Shown here: positions 1 to 7,335 of the stretch, one piece after another
Layout of the letters: the number at the start of each line of letters is the position of its first letter
Numbering within the stretch: position 1 is the first letter of the stretch
Origin: Chitinophaga pinensis
GTDB taxonomy: Bacteria; Bacteroidota; Bacteroidia; NS11-12g; UBA9320
Length of the DNA: 64,000 bases
Direction of reading: 5' to 3'
Assembly (NCBI GenBank): GCA_945907065.1
Contig: CAMDSC010000001.1
Location: 33,190-97,189, forward strand
Made by a program: the position numbers and the translations under genes
Notes under the pieces: generated by a model
Database searches by the model: none
Seen by the model: only the letters and a program-made list of their open reading frames with translations
Told to the model about the DNA's origin: nothing

Positions 1-213
1 GGAGGGGTTAATATTTTATTAGCTATTAAAGGTAATATATTTATTTCGGTAGGTTTAATAATTTATGCAATTTCAGCCTTTCTTCATTCAAATAAAATTT
101 CAATAAGCAAGTGGTTTAATCATAATGACATTAGCCATGTCATTATGATTTTTGATTTTTATTTTATAGCTAAAAGAGATATTAAATTACACGAAAATTA
201 TGCAATCAATTAG
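1..213 (+). CDS. C-terminal fragment of a membrane protein
   Basis: An open frame enters from the left edge and ends at a TAG at 211-213, giving 70 residues. It has a hydrophobic stretch (about residues 5-27), then a polar segment with a WFNHNDISHV motif and a second hydrophobic run. This arrangement, with a late His/Asp-His motif in a membrane protein, resembles the C-terminus of small multi-pass proteins of the DUF6962 type, but that assignment is from memory and weak. The frame overlaps the start of the following M28 peptidase gene by 14 bases, which suggests translational coupling. The N-terminus is outside the window, so function cannot be judged. Confidence 0.5.
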   Translation, partial: GGVNILLAIKGNIFISVGLIIYAISAFLHSNKISISKWFNHNDISHVIMIFDFYFIAKRDIKLHENYAIN

Positions 214-1600
214 GTTGAAAAAAACAGTCGCAATTTTTATTTTAGGAATATGTTTTTTAAAAGCTAATTCCCAGCCATCAAAGGATTCCATTCAGATTCG
301 CAGGATATTTGATATGGCATTGACTGATGATAAAGCTTATGAAAACTTAAGAGTGCTTTGCAAAAATGTAGGCAACCGAATTAGTGGAAGTAAAGCTGCT
401 GATTCCGCTGTAAACTGGGGGTATAATGTGTTAAAATCAATGTGGGTAGATACAGTGTATAAAATGCCCATTACTGTGCCATGCTGGAGCCGAGGAACGG
501 TAGAAAGAGCCTATATTTATCATACCGATTTAAAATTAAATATTACTGCGCTTGGTGGTTCGATAGGTACCAATGGATTATTGAAAGCTCATTTAGTGGT
601 AGCCAACGGAATTGAAGATTTAGAACGATTGGGAGAAAAGGGAATTAAAGGGAAAATTGTATTTTTTAATAAACCGTTTGATCCAAGAACCATAAATGGT
701 TTTGAAGCTTATGGAGCTTGTGTAAACCAAAGGTATGCAGGTGCAAGTAAGGCTGCTGAGTTTGGAGCTGTAGGTGTTTTAGTGCGAAGCATGACTCATA
801 AAAATGATAATAGTCCGCATACCGGAAGTATGGGATATACCAATGAGGCTAACAAAATACCGGCAGCGGCCATAAGTACTGAACATGCTGATCTGCTTAT
901 TGAACAATTAAAACTAAAGCCAACGTTGCGAGTGGCCTTAAGAATGAATTGTAAAACATTGCCTGATAAAGAAAGTTTTAATGTAATAGCTGAAATAAAA
1001 GGAGAGACTGAGCCCGAAACTATTATAACGGTAGGTGGTCATTTAGATAGCTGGGATATTGGTGAAGGGGCTCATGATGATGGGGCAGGAATTGTTCATA
1101 GTATCGAATTATTGCGCTTAATGCGAGCCAATGGTTATAGGCCAAAACATACCATTCGTGTGGTTTTGTTTATGAATGAAGAAAATGGAAACCGCGGCGG
1201 AAAAGGGTATGCTCAATGGGTTAAAGACAGAGGTGAAAAACATCTGATGGCATTGGAAAGCGATGGGGGAGGACATACCCCGAGAGGGTTTGGTATTTCT
1301 GCTCCTGATAGTGTATATAATATTATTGTAGGCTATCGTTCTATTTTAGAACCTTATGGTTGCCATGTATTTAAAAAAAGTGAATGGGGGGGAGGAGTAG
1401 ATATTAATCCGTTAAAATTAGATTCAGAACTTACTATCAATCCCAATATGATTCTTTTGGGATTTATGCCGGATAGCCAAAGGTATTTTGATTTTCATCA
1501 TGCAAAAACCGATGTGTTCGAAAACGTTCACAAACGTGAACTGGAAATGGGAGCTGGGGCTATCGGAGCTATTGTTTATTTAATAGATAAACATTTTTAA
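200..1600 (+). CDS. M28 family zinc metallopeptidase (carboxypeptidase Q-like), secreted
   Basis: 466 residues with an N-terminal signal peptide (hydrophobic AIFILGICFL core, cleavage likely after the NSQ near residue 25). A PA-like insert domain occupies roughly residues 110-250, then the M28 catalytic domain. Putative zinc ligands and catalytic residues are visible: HLD at 281-283, AHDD at 291-294, NEE at 326-328 and a late FHHAKTD motif. Family members (plasma glutamate carboxypeptidase / CPQ type) hydrolyse dipeptides or release N- or C-terminal residues; the substrate here is unknown. The protein is probably periplasmic or exported. The ATG at 200 overlaps the upstream membrane protein gene by 14 bases. 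There is no T9SS sorting domain at the C-terminus. Confidence 0.9.
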   Translation: MQSIRLKKTVAIFILGICFLKANSQPSKDSIQIRRIFDMALTDDKAYENLRVLCKNVGNRISGSKAADSAVNWGYNVLKSMWVDTVYKMPITVPCWSRGTVERAYIYHTDLKLNITALGGSIGTNGLLKAHLVVANGIEDLERLGEKGIKGKIVFFNKPFDPRTINGFEAYGACVNQRYAGASKAAEFGAVGVLVRSMTHKNDNSPHTGSMGYTNEANKIPAAAISTEHADLLIEQLKLKPTLRVALRMNCKTLPDKESFNVIAEIKGETEPETIITVGGHLDSWDIGEGAHDDGAGIVHSIELLRLMRANGYRPKHTIRVVLFMNEENGNRGGKGYAQWVKDRGEKHLMALESDGGGHTPRGFGISAPDSVYNIIVGYRSILEPYGCHVFKKSEWGGGVDINPLKLDSELTINPNMILLGFMPDSQRYFDFHHAKTDVFENVHKRELEMGAGAIGAIVYLIDKHF

Positions 1601-1610
1601 AGGTGTTTTT

Positions 1611-2234
1611 TTAGAATTTACCATACAATATGCAAATCGGACAAGCCTCAGCATCATGTGCCCGAGCCGGGCAATATTGCCTTCCAAAATATATAATCTG
1701 TAGATGGAGGGTATTCCATTTTTCTTTTGGTGTTAATCGCTTTAAGTCTTTTTCGGTTTGTTCTACATTTTTTCCATTGGTAAGTCCCCAGCGGGTGGCA
1801 AGCCTGTGAATATGCGTATCCACAGGAAAAGCCGGAAAACCAAAGGCCTGACTCATGACTACCGATGCTGTTTTGTGTCCAACACCCGGCAATTCTTCCA
1901 AGGCTTCAAATGTTTTTGGAACTTCTCCATTGTATTTATCAATCAAGATATGGCTAAGGTTAAATATAGCTTTTGATTTGGCCGGTGAAAGTCCGCACGG
2001 TTTGATAATTTCACGTATTTCTTCAATACTCATTTTAACCATATCATAAGGATTGTCGGCCCGTTTAAAAAGCAAAGGGGTTATTTTATTCACCATCACG
2101 TCAGTACATTGAGCTGAAAGTAAAACTGAAATCAATAATGTATAAGAATCCTTATGCTCCAATGGAATAGGAGGATTTGGAAACAAATCTTCAAGGATTT
2201 GGATGATATGGGATACTTTTTCTTTTTTTGACAA
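1611..2234 (-). CDS. nth: Endonuclease III (DNA glycosylase/AP lyase)
   Basis: 207 residues with a helix-hairpin-helix LPGVGHKTA containing the Schiff-base lysine K121 and the catalytic aspartate D139 in PVDTHIHR. It removes oxidised pyrimidines in base excision repair. The C-terminal Fe-S loop is unusual: cysteines are C188, C198 and C201, spaced C-x9-C-x2-C, and the position of the fourth ligand (five residues later) is F207, the last residue. E. coli Nth has C-x6-C-x2-C-x5-C. The protein therefore probably lacks a normal [4Fe-4S] cluster. It ends about ten bases from the M28 gene on the opposite strand. Confidence 0.93.
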   Translation of the reverse strand: MSKKEKVSHIIQILEDLFPNPPIPLEHKDSYTLLISVLLSAQCTDVMVNKITPLLFKRADNPYDMVKMSIEEIREIIKPCGLSPAKSKAIFNLSHILIDKYNGEVPKTFEALEELPGVGHKTASVVMSQAFGFPAFPVDTHIHRLATRWGLTNGKNVEQTEKDLKRLTPKEKWNTLHLQIIYFGRQYCPARAHDAEACPICILYGKF

Positions 2235-2238
2235 AATG

Positions 2239-2354
2239 TTGATGTTAAGAAGTTACGAAATTAGGATTAAATGAAATTAAGAAATTATGAAGTCGGATGT
2301 CCAAATCTAAATATTTTCTCATAAAATCTTAACTTCCTAAAATCATAACATCAA
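2239..2354. repeat. Intergenic interval bounded by 9-bp inverted repeats
   Basis: TTGATGTTA at 2239-2247 and TAACATCAA at 2346-2354 are perfect inverse complements. Similarity continues inward in degenerate form, with AAGTTA on both sides. The interval fills almost the whole gap between nth and lplA and is AT-rich with no coding potential. It could fold as a long imperfect hairpin in the transcript or be a decayed small mobile element. No flanking target duplication is obvious. Confidence 0.4.
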
Positions 2355-3344
2355 TTAAAAAAACGCTCCAATCAATTCTTCCTCACTAATATTATTAAAG
2401 TAATCGCTGCTTGGGATATTTTTAAGATGTTCTAAAATGATCTCCGCACGGTGTTCTTTTCCAACTAAGGCTGCTTCTACTTCTTCAATATCTTTTTTAG
2501 CGAAAAAATCACCGTAAATTTTTATTTCCTGAATAAGCCCTTTATCTACATTAAGATGAACTTCCAAATGGCCACCGGGTGTTTTTATACCTTTTTGAAA
2601 CGCATATTTAGGCGAATAGCCAAAGTTCCAGTGCCATTGGCTGTATTTTTCATCGGCCAGTTGTTGAATGGCTTTTTTATCAGTTTCATAAAATTCATAA
2701 GGCTTTACATCACTGTAAATACTCACAATATAAGCCATCACTTTTTCTCTGAATTCCTCTACTGTAATAGGCTCTTTTAAATGACTTGATATATTGGTAA
2801 CCCGGCTGCGAACTGACTTTACCGCCTTATCTTCAAATTTTAAAGGGTTTACTTTTAATGCAGCTGATAAATCTGAAATTTGTGAAGCAAACAATAATGT
2901 GCCGTGGTGAAGCACCCTTTTCTTTTGGTGAAAAATATGTTCCGCATTACCAGAAAACTTTTGACCATCAATCAAAATATCGTTTCTTCCCGAAAACTCT
3001 GCTTCAATTCCCAGTTCGGCCATTACACCAATAATAGGTCGTGTATATTTTTTAAAATCTATTTCGGGTTGGGCATCCCCATAATTCATAATAAAAGTAA
3101 AATTAAGGTTTCCCAAATCATGAAATACTGCACCGCCACCGGTTAATCGCCTTACAACTTTAATATTCTTTTCGTTTACAGTTTCCGTATTTATTTCAGC
3201 TAATGTATTTTGATGTTTGCCTACTATTATGGCATTATCATTTCGCCAAAGCATAAAAATATCTTCGTCTGAATTTTTTAATAAATATTCTTCGGCAGCT
3301 TGATTAAAGTAGGGTTCAGTAAAGTTGTTGTGAATGACTAGCAT
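2355..3344 (-). CDS. lplA: Lipoate-protein ligase A
   Basis: 329 residues. The lipoate/biotin ligase fold is marked by RRLTGGGAVFHDLGNLNF at residues 65-82 and the catalytic lysine K129 in the NDILIDGQKFSGNA segment. The C-terminal about 80 residues match the LplA C-terminal accessory domain. The enzyme attaches exogenous lipoate, via lipoyl-AMP, to E2 and GcvH proteins; a pyruvate dehydrogenase E1 alpha gene lies about 3 kb away on the same strand. The start ATG at 3344 begins MLVIHNNFTEPYFN, the usual LplA N-terminus. Confidence 0.93.
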   Translation of the reverse strand: MLVIHNNFTEPYFNQAAEEYLLKNSDEDIFMLWRNDNAIIVGKHQNTLAEINTETVNEKNIKVVRRLTGGGAVFHDLGNLNFTFIMNYGDAQPEIDFKKYTRPIIGVMAELGIEAEFSGRNDILIDGQKFSGNAEHIFHQKKRVLHHGTLLFASQISDLSAALKVNPLKFEDKAVKSVRSRVTNISSHLKEPITVEEFREKVMAYIVSIYSDVKPYEFYETDKKAIQQLADEKYSQWHWNFGYSPKYAFQKGIKTPGGHLEVHLNVDKGLIQEIKIYGDFFAKKDIEEVEAALVGKEHRAEIILEHLKNIPSSDYFNNISEEELIGAFF

Positions 3345-3502
3345 TTATATAATTAGGAATTAAAAATTAGAAATTACGATTTTTTTAAGAACTGCAAAGT
3401 TGATTAAGTAAATTGGGTATGACAATAGGAGTTTTAAATTTCTTGGTAAAAATTTTTTCCAATGAAAAGACTTTATTATTTCATAGTTTCGTTAAAGTAA
3501 AT

Positions 3503-4549
3503 ATGAAAAAACTAACGTTACTAATCGCTTTAGGTTTTACGTCCATGGTATTTGGACAAAACCCCTCTTTGCCCAAGGCTATTGGAAAAAACTGGGTACT
3601 TATTCCTGCCCTTGATTTCAGATTGGATGGAGTTGATGGAAATGATTCTGTGAATTTTGTTAAAGCTTGCCATAAAGTTAAAACTGATGCTTTTTTCGTT
3701 TTCAATAAAGAAATTACGAATCAGGAGTATCGAGAATTTGTAAATGCTGTTAATAATCCGTCCATGCTGCCGGATACCAATAGCTGGAATACAGATTTTG
3801 AAATGGCTTACAATGACCCAATGAGAAAAAACTATTTTTGGTACCCATATTATTTTGATTATCCAGTTGTAGGTATTTCTCAAACACAGGCATTGGCTTA
3901 TTGCAACTGGCTTCAGAATAAATTAAATGAGCAATTATCTCAATCTAAAAATAATGATTACACGTGTGTTGTAACGTTGCCGGCAGAAATGCAGTGGGAG
4001 TCGGTATTTTATTATTCGTATTTAAAAGATGAAAAGTACACCCACTTTGCATGGTTACTTGAAAACAAGCTATTAAAAACAAAAGATAAGTATAATTTAA
4101 ATTTCGGTATAGATTTTACAAAGGAAGGAGTTGGTATACATGATTATATGAAGGATGGCGGAATGTATCCTGTAGGGCATAAAAAGTATAAACCTACCAA
4201 ACACGGTATTTATAATCTTTTGGGAAATGTGGCGGAATGGACTTTATCACCGGCCTACAATTTTACCGATAGTTCAAAGGTGTTTTTTAATAAGGAAACC
4301 AAACAAGTAATAACTTATTTGAAATGTAACGGTACAGAAAATTATGATACAGCTAGAAGTTATGAATTTTACAATAACCCTTATAATTTAAAACCCGTTT
4401 ATGAAAAGGACGGTTATATAGCTGCAAAAGGTGGAAGCTGGTGTCATAGTACTTTTTATTTGCAACCTGAAGTTTCATTGTTTTGCAAACCCAATGAGCA
4501 GCACAGTTATATAGGGTTTAGGCCGGTAATGACTTTGGTGAAGAAATAG
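3503..4549 (+). CDS. GldK/GldJ-like formylglycine-generating-enzyme-fold protein, secreted
   Basis: 348 residues from the ATG at 3503; an upstream in-frame ATG at 3413 would add 30 residues in front of a clean signal peptide (MKKLTLLIALGFTSMVFGQ) and is less likely. The body is a SUMF1/FGE-sulfatase fold. It shares with GldK at 13682-14941 the signature DF...YN-x-PM...YFW-x-P-x-Y..DYPVVG, the MKDGGMYPV / MGDGGMYPV segment, GNVAEWT and the C-terminal GGSW...GFRPV block. Unlike GldK it has no lipobox cysteine, so signal peptidase I cleavage after GQ is expected. The FGE active-site cysteine pair is not evident. It stands alone rather than in a gld operon. A role in T9SS or gliding is inference from paralogy. 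Confidence 0.8.
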   Translation: MKKLTLLIALGFTSMVFGQNPSLPKAIGKNWVLIPALDFRLDGVDGNDSVNFVKACHKVKTDAFFVFNKEITNQEYREFVNAVNNPSMLPDTNSWNTDFEMAYNDPMRKNYFWYPYYFDYPVVGISQTQALAYCNWLQNKLNEQLSQSKNNDYTCVVTLPAEMQWESVFYYSYLKDEKYTHFAWLLENKLLKTKDKYNLNFGIDFTKEGVGIHDYMKDGGMYPVGHKKYKPTKHGIYNLLGNVAEWTLSPAYNFTDSSKVFFNKETKQVITYLKCNGTENYDTARSYEFYNNPYNLKPVYEKDGYIAAKGGSWCHSTFYLQPEVSLFCKPNEQHSYIGFRPVMTLVKK

Positions 4550-4668
4550 ATAATGATTTTTAAAACACTTCCCTAATTCCTCTCAAGAGGGGAATTTCTT
4601 CTAAAAAAATTTGTTTATTATCTTGTCGAACATCAAAAAGTAATTTTTAAAAAAGGGTTTACTTATAT

Positions 4669-5113
4669 TAGAGGCTTTCAGCCCCTATAACCCTGACCTT
4701 CTTTTTTTCTTGATAAAAAAAGAAGGCAAAAAAATCAAGCCAAAAATATACTCCCTCCGCACATGCTAACCCACGCCCGTATTTTTGGCATTCCAACGCG
4801 CCTTAACCCGAAACTTTTCCTATTAAACAAAAGCCTTGTCAGTTTGCAGTAGTGAGGTGGCAGGTCAGAAATGCGGGCCGAGCCTAGGAATGAGCGTGGA
4901 AGCATATTTCTGACTTGATTTTTTTGTTTACTTTTTTTATCAAGAAAAAAAGTGAATAGGAGTTATAGAGGGCAAAGCCCTCTAATCGAAGAATTTTTTA
5001 ATCAAAATTTACAAGGCTTTCATTAAGATTATTAAAAACTTTGCAAATAAAATTGCCTAATTTTTAGGAGGTAATACCGTGATTTTTGGACTGAATAAGT
5101 TTTTGAGGCTCAA
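4669..5113 (+). repeat. Dispersed intergenic repeat, copy A (about 445 bp)
   Basis: The 576-base gap between the GldK-like gene and ribH holds no gene. Most of it matches, in opposite orientation, 40806-41215. Shared blocks include 4796-4850 (CTTAACCCGA... CTTGTCAGTTTGCAG), the ends carrying CTTGAT...ATCAAG blocks, and AATACCGTGATT at 5073-5084. The element has imperfect inverted ends: the left end (4669-4760) resembles the reverse complement of 4895-4983. A 7-bp palindrome AGAGGGC-AAA-GCCCTCT lies at 4967-4983. Such structure suggests a non-autonomous (MITE-like) or REP-type element; there is no transposase. Confidence 0.75.
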
Positions 5114-5125
5114 CTATCTAAACAA

Positions 5126-5596
5126 TTAAGCCAACATCTTCAGCAAACTAAAAGCGGCTTCTTCGCCTTTGTTGCCATGTTTACCTCCGGCTCGGTCTTC
5201 AGCTTGTTGCATGGTGTTGGTTGTGAGTACCCCAAAAATAACAGGTTTGTTAAATTTTAATCCAACTTCCATAATGCCGTTAGTGGCAGCTTGAGAAATA
5301 AAATCAAAATGAGGTGTTTCACCCTGAACAACACAACCTATACAAATTACACCATCTATTTCAGGGTTTTTTGCAAGTTTTTGAGCTGCCAAAGGCAATT
5401 CAAAAGTTCCGGGAACATACCGTGTAATAATATTTTTAGATACAACGCCAGCTTTCTTTAAAGTTGAAACGGCTCCGTTGTAGAGGACTGAAGTTATTTT
5501 GTCATTCCATTCGGCACAAACTATGCCTAATCTATAAGCTGATCCATCAGGTAACGGGGATGAAAAAACAGATAAATTTTTATCGGATGATGACAT
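5126..5596 (-). CDS. ribH: 6,7-dimethyl-8-ribityllumazine synthase
   Basis: 156 residues. The active-site region VVQGETPHFDFI carries the catalytic histidine H96, and YVPGTFELP (60-68) and FGVLTTNTMQQAEDRAG are family signatures. It condenses 5-amino-6-ribitylamino-uracil with dihydroxybutanone phosphate, the penultimate step of riboflavin synthesis, as an icosahedral or pentameric assembly in the cytoplasm. It is the last gene of a tight minus-strand set with the TPR protein (2-base gap) and pdhA, so it is probably cotranscribed with them. No FMN riboswitch is seen in front of it. Confidence 0.96.
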   Translation of the reverse strand: MSSSDKNLSVFSSPLPDGSAYRLGIVCAEWNDKITSVLYNGAVSTLKKAGVVSKNIITRYVPGTFELPLAAQKLAKNPEIDGVICIGCVVQGETPHFDFISQAATNGIMEVGLKFNKPVIFGVLTTNTMQQAEDRAGGKHGNKGEEAAFSLLKMLA

Positions 5597-5598
5597 AA

Positions 5599-6288
5599 TT
5601 AATCAGGTGATTGACCCATTTTAGCCATAGCTCTTGCTATGTATTTATTTGCGAATTGGGCTTGTTGAGCTTCTTTGAATTTATCACGAATCATTTTGTA
5701 AGCTTTTACAGCCGATTCATAATTTTTTACGGCTTCGTAATGTTGACCAGCTTTCATTAATAAAAGCGGAGAAGTGAAAATATTTTCACGCTCCTTGGCG
5801 GCTTTCATATATAAATCAGCAGCCTTGGCGGTTTCATTAAGTTCTGAATAACAATCGGCTTGCAAACCAATTATTAATGCAGACATAATTTCATCATCAA
5901 AACCCACATCTTCCAAATATCCCAAAGCATTTTTATATTCTTTTTTGCTCATGTAAGCTCTTCCTGCATAAAATTTTGCAAGATTACCCGAACTCGTATT
6001 GCCATATTCTTCAGCTACATCTACTGCTGATGGATATTTTCCGTCACCTTTCAAAACCTGATTCATTGAATCTTTTTCAAAATAGCGTTCGGCCATAAAA
6101 AGTTGTCCGGCGGCTTCTAATTCCTGTGCCGGTTTATACATTTTTTGATAGTAAATTAAGCCTGCAACAGCAACAATAAGTGCTATTAAAATAATGTTGG
6201 CATTTTTACGGTGGTTTTCATACCAGTTAGCAATTTGGTTTATCTTTAACGAATCTTGCCAGTTTGATTTATTATTTTCAGTTGTCAT
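5599..6288 (-). CDS. YfgM-like TPR protein with N-terminal membrane anchor
   Basis: 229 residues. A short cytoplasmic N-terminus is followed by one transmembrane helix (about 31-47, IILIALIVAVAGLIYY) and helical tetratricopeptide-like repeats over the rest. The layout matches the YfgM/tetratricopeptide family that in Bacteroidetes commonly precedes ribH. In other bacteria YfgM associates with SecYEG and periplasmic chaperones; here the role is inferred only from architecture. It sits between pdhA (3-base gap) and ribH (2-base gap). Confidence 0.8.
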   Translation of the reverse strand: MTTENNKSNWQDSLKINQIANWYENHRKNANIILIALIVAVAGLIYYQKMYKPAQELEAAGQLFMAERYFEKDSMNQVLKGDGKYPSAVDVAEEYGNTSSGNLAKFYAGRAYMSKKEYKNALGYLEDVGFDDEIMSALIIGLQADCYSELNETAKAADLYMKAAKERENIFTSPLLLMKAGQHYEAVKNYESAVKAYKMIRDKFKEAQQAQFANKYIARAMAKMGQSPD

Positions 6289-6291
6289 GTT

Positions 6292-7284
6292 TTATTCTAT
6301 TATAAAAGGATATTCTTCTTGGTAAATGTTGGTGTATAAGGCATCAGCCGACGGGTATTCTGAATTTTCGGCAAACTCAACAGAAGCTAAAACTAATTGT
6401 TCTAATTGTACTTCTGTTTGCTCCAATTCAGCTTCAGTAGCCCATTTTTTTGAAAGAATTGTTTTTTTTACTCTTTCAATCGGGTCTTGCTGTTTGTATT
6501 CTTCCAGTTCTTCTTTGGTTCTGTATTTGGCAGGGTCGCTCATGCTATGCCCGCGATACCGGTATGTTTTAATCTCTAAAAATGTAGGTCCGTTGCCGCT
6601 TCTAGCTCTTTCTGCTGCTTCCGCTATGGCTGCATGAACGGTTTCGCATTGCATTCCATCCACTTGAAACGAAGGCATTCCATATCCATGACCTATTTTA
6701 TATAAATCCAAAAGATTGGTAGTTCGTTCTACCGAAGTTCCCATGGCGTATTCATTGTTTTCACAAACAAATATAACGGGAAGTTTCCAAAGCATGGCCA
6801 TGTTAAAAGTTTCGTGCAATGCGCCTTGACGGGCTGCACCATCGCCAAAATAACATACGCATAAATTTTTGGTTCCTAAATATTGTTCGGCTAAGGCGAT
6901 GCCTGCACCTAAAGGAATTTGACCACCTACTATACCGTGTCCGCCAAAAAACCTATGCTCTTTGCTAAACATGTGCATGCTTCCACCTTTTCCGCCGCTG
7001 CAACCGGTCACTTTTCCATAAAGTTCGGCCATTACTTCATTGGCACTAATGCCGCAAGCTAATGCATGGGCATGATCACGATAAGCAGTAATAATATTGT
7101 CTTCTTTAGTAATGGCACTCATGGTGCCGGAAACAACAGCTTCCTGACCAATATACAAATGGCAAAATCCACGAATCTTTTGCTGCCCGTAGAGTTGTGC
7201 TGTTTTCTCTTCGAACTTCCGCATTAGCGTCATTTCTTCAAACCATTTAAGGTAGGTTTCTTTACTAAAGGTTAATTTTGCCAT
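6292..7284 (-). CDS. pdhA: Pyruvate dehydrogenase E1 component, alpha subunit
   Basis: 330 residues. The thiamine diphosphate motif runs from GDG at 147-149 to NN at 176-177, and the phosphorylation-loop-like RYRGHSMSDPAKYR segment is present. It decarboxylates pyruvate and, with the beta subunit, reductively acetylates the lipoyl E2. The beta subunit gene is not in the window, so the complex is encoded at separate loci. First gene of the pdhA-TPR-ribH set. A TATTTTTG box on the minus strand at 7305-7312, 20 bases before the ATG, is a likely -7 element. Confidence 0.94.
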   Translation of the reverse strand: MAKLTFSKETYLKWFEEMTLMRKFEEKTAQLYGQQKIRGFCHLYIGQEAVVSGTMSAITKEDNIITAYRDHAHALACGISANEVMAELYGKVTGCSGGKGGSMHMFSKEHRFFGGHGIVGGQIPLGAGIALAEQYLGTKNLCVCYFGDGAARQGALHETFNMAMLWKLPVIFVCENNEYAMGTSVERTTNLLDLYKIGHGYGMPSFQVDGMQCETVHAAIAEAAERARSGNGPTFLEIKTYRYRGHSMSDPAKYRTKEELEEYKQQDPIERVKKTILSKKWATEAELEQTEVQLEQLVLASVEFAENSEYPSADALYTNIYQEEYPFIIE

Positions 7285-7304
7285 CTATTATTTTAAGCAA
7301 GCCG

Positions 7305-7312
7305 CAAAAATA
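7305..7312 (-). promoter_or_regulatory. Bacteroidetes -7 box before pdhA
   Basis: Minus-strand TATTTTTG fits the Bacteroidetes primary sigma -7 consensus TAnnTTTG and lies 20 bases upstream of the pdhA ATG. No convincing TTTG -33 box at the expected spacing was found, so only the -7 half is supported. Confidence 0.45.
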
Positions 7313-7335
7313 TACATTTAACTAAAATTTGTCCA

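Noticed and set aside
3413-3502. Upstream in-frame ATG extending the GldK-like gene
   Set aside because: It would place 30 residues before a clean signal peptide starting at 3503.
5040-5125. FMN riboswitch or ribH leader
   Set aside because: This is downstream of ribH on its strand, and no RFN-element motif was seen in front of the pdhA-ribH operon.
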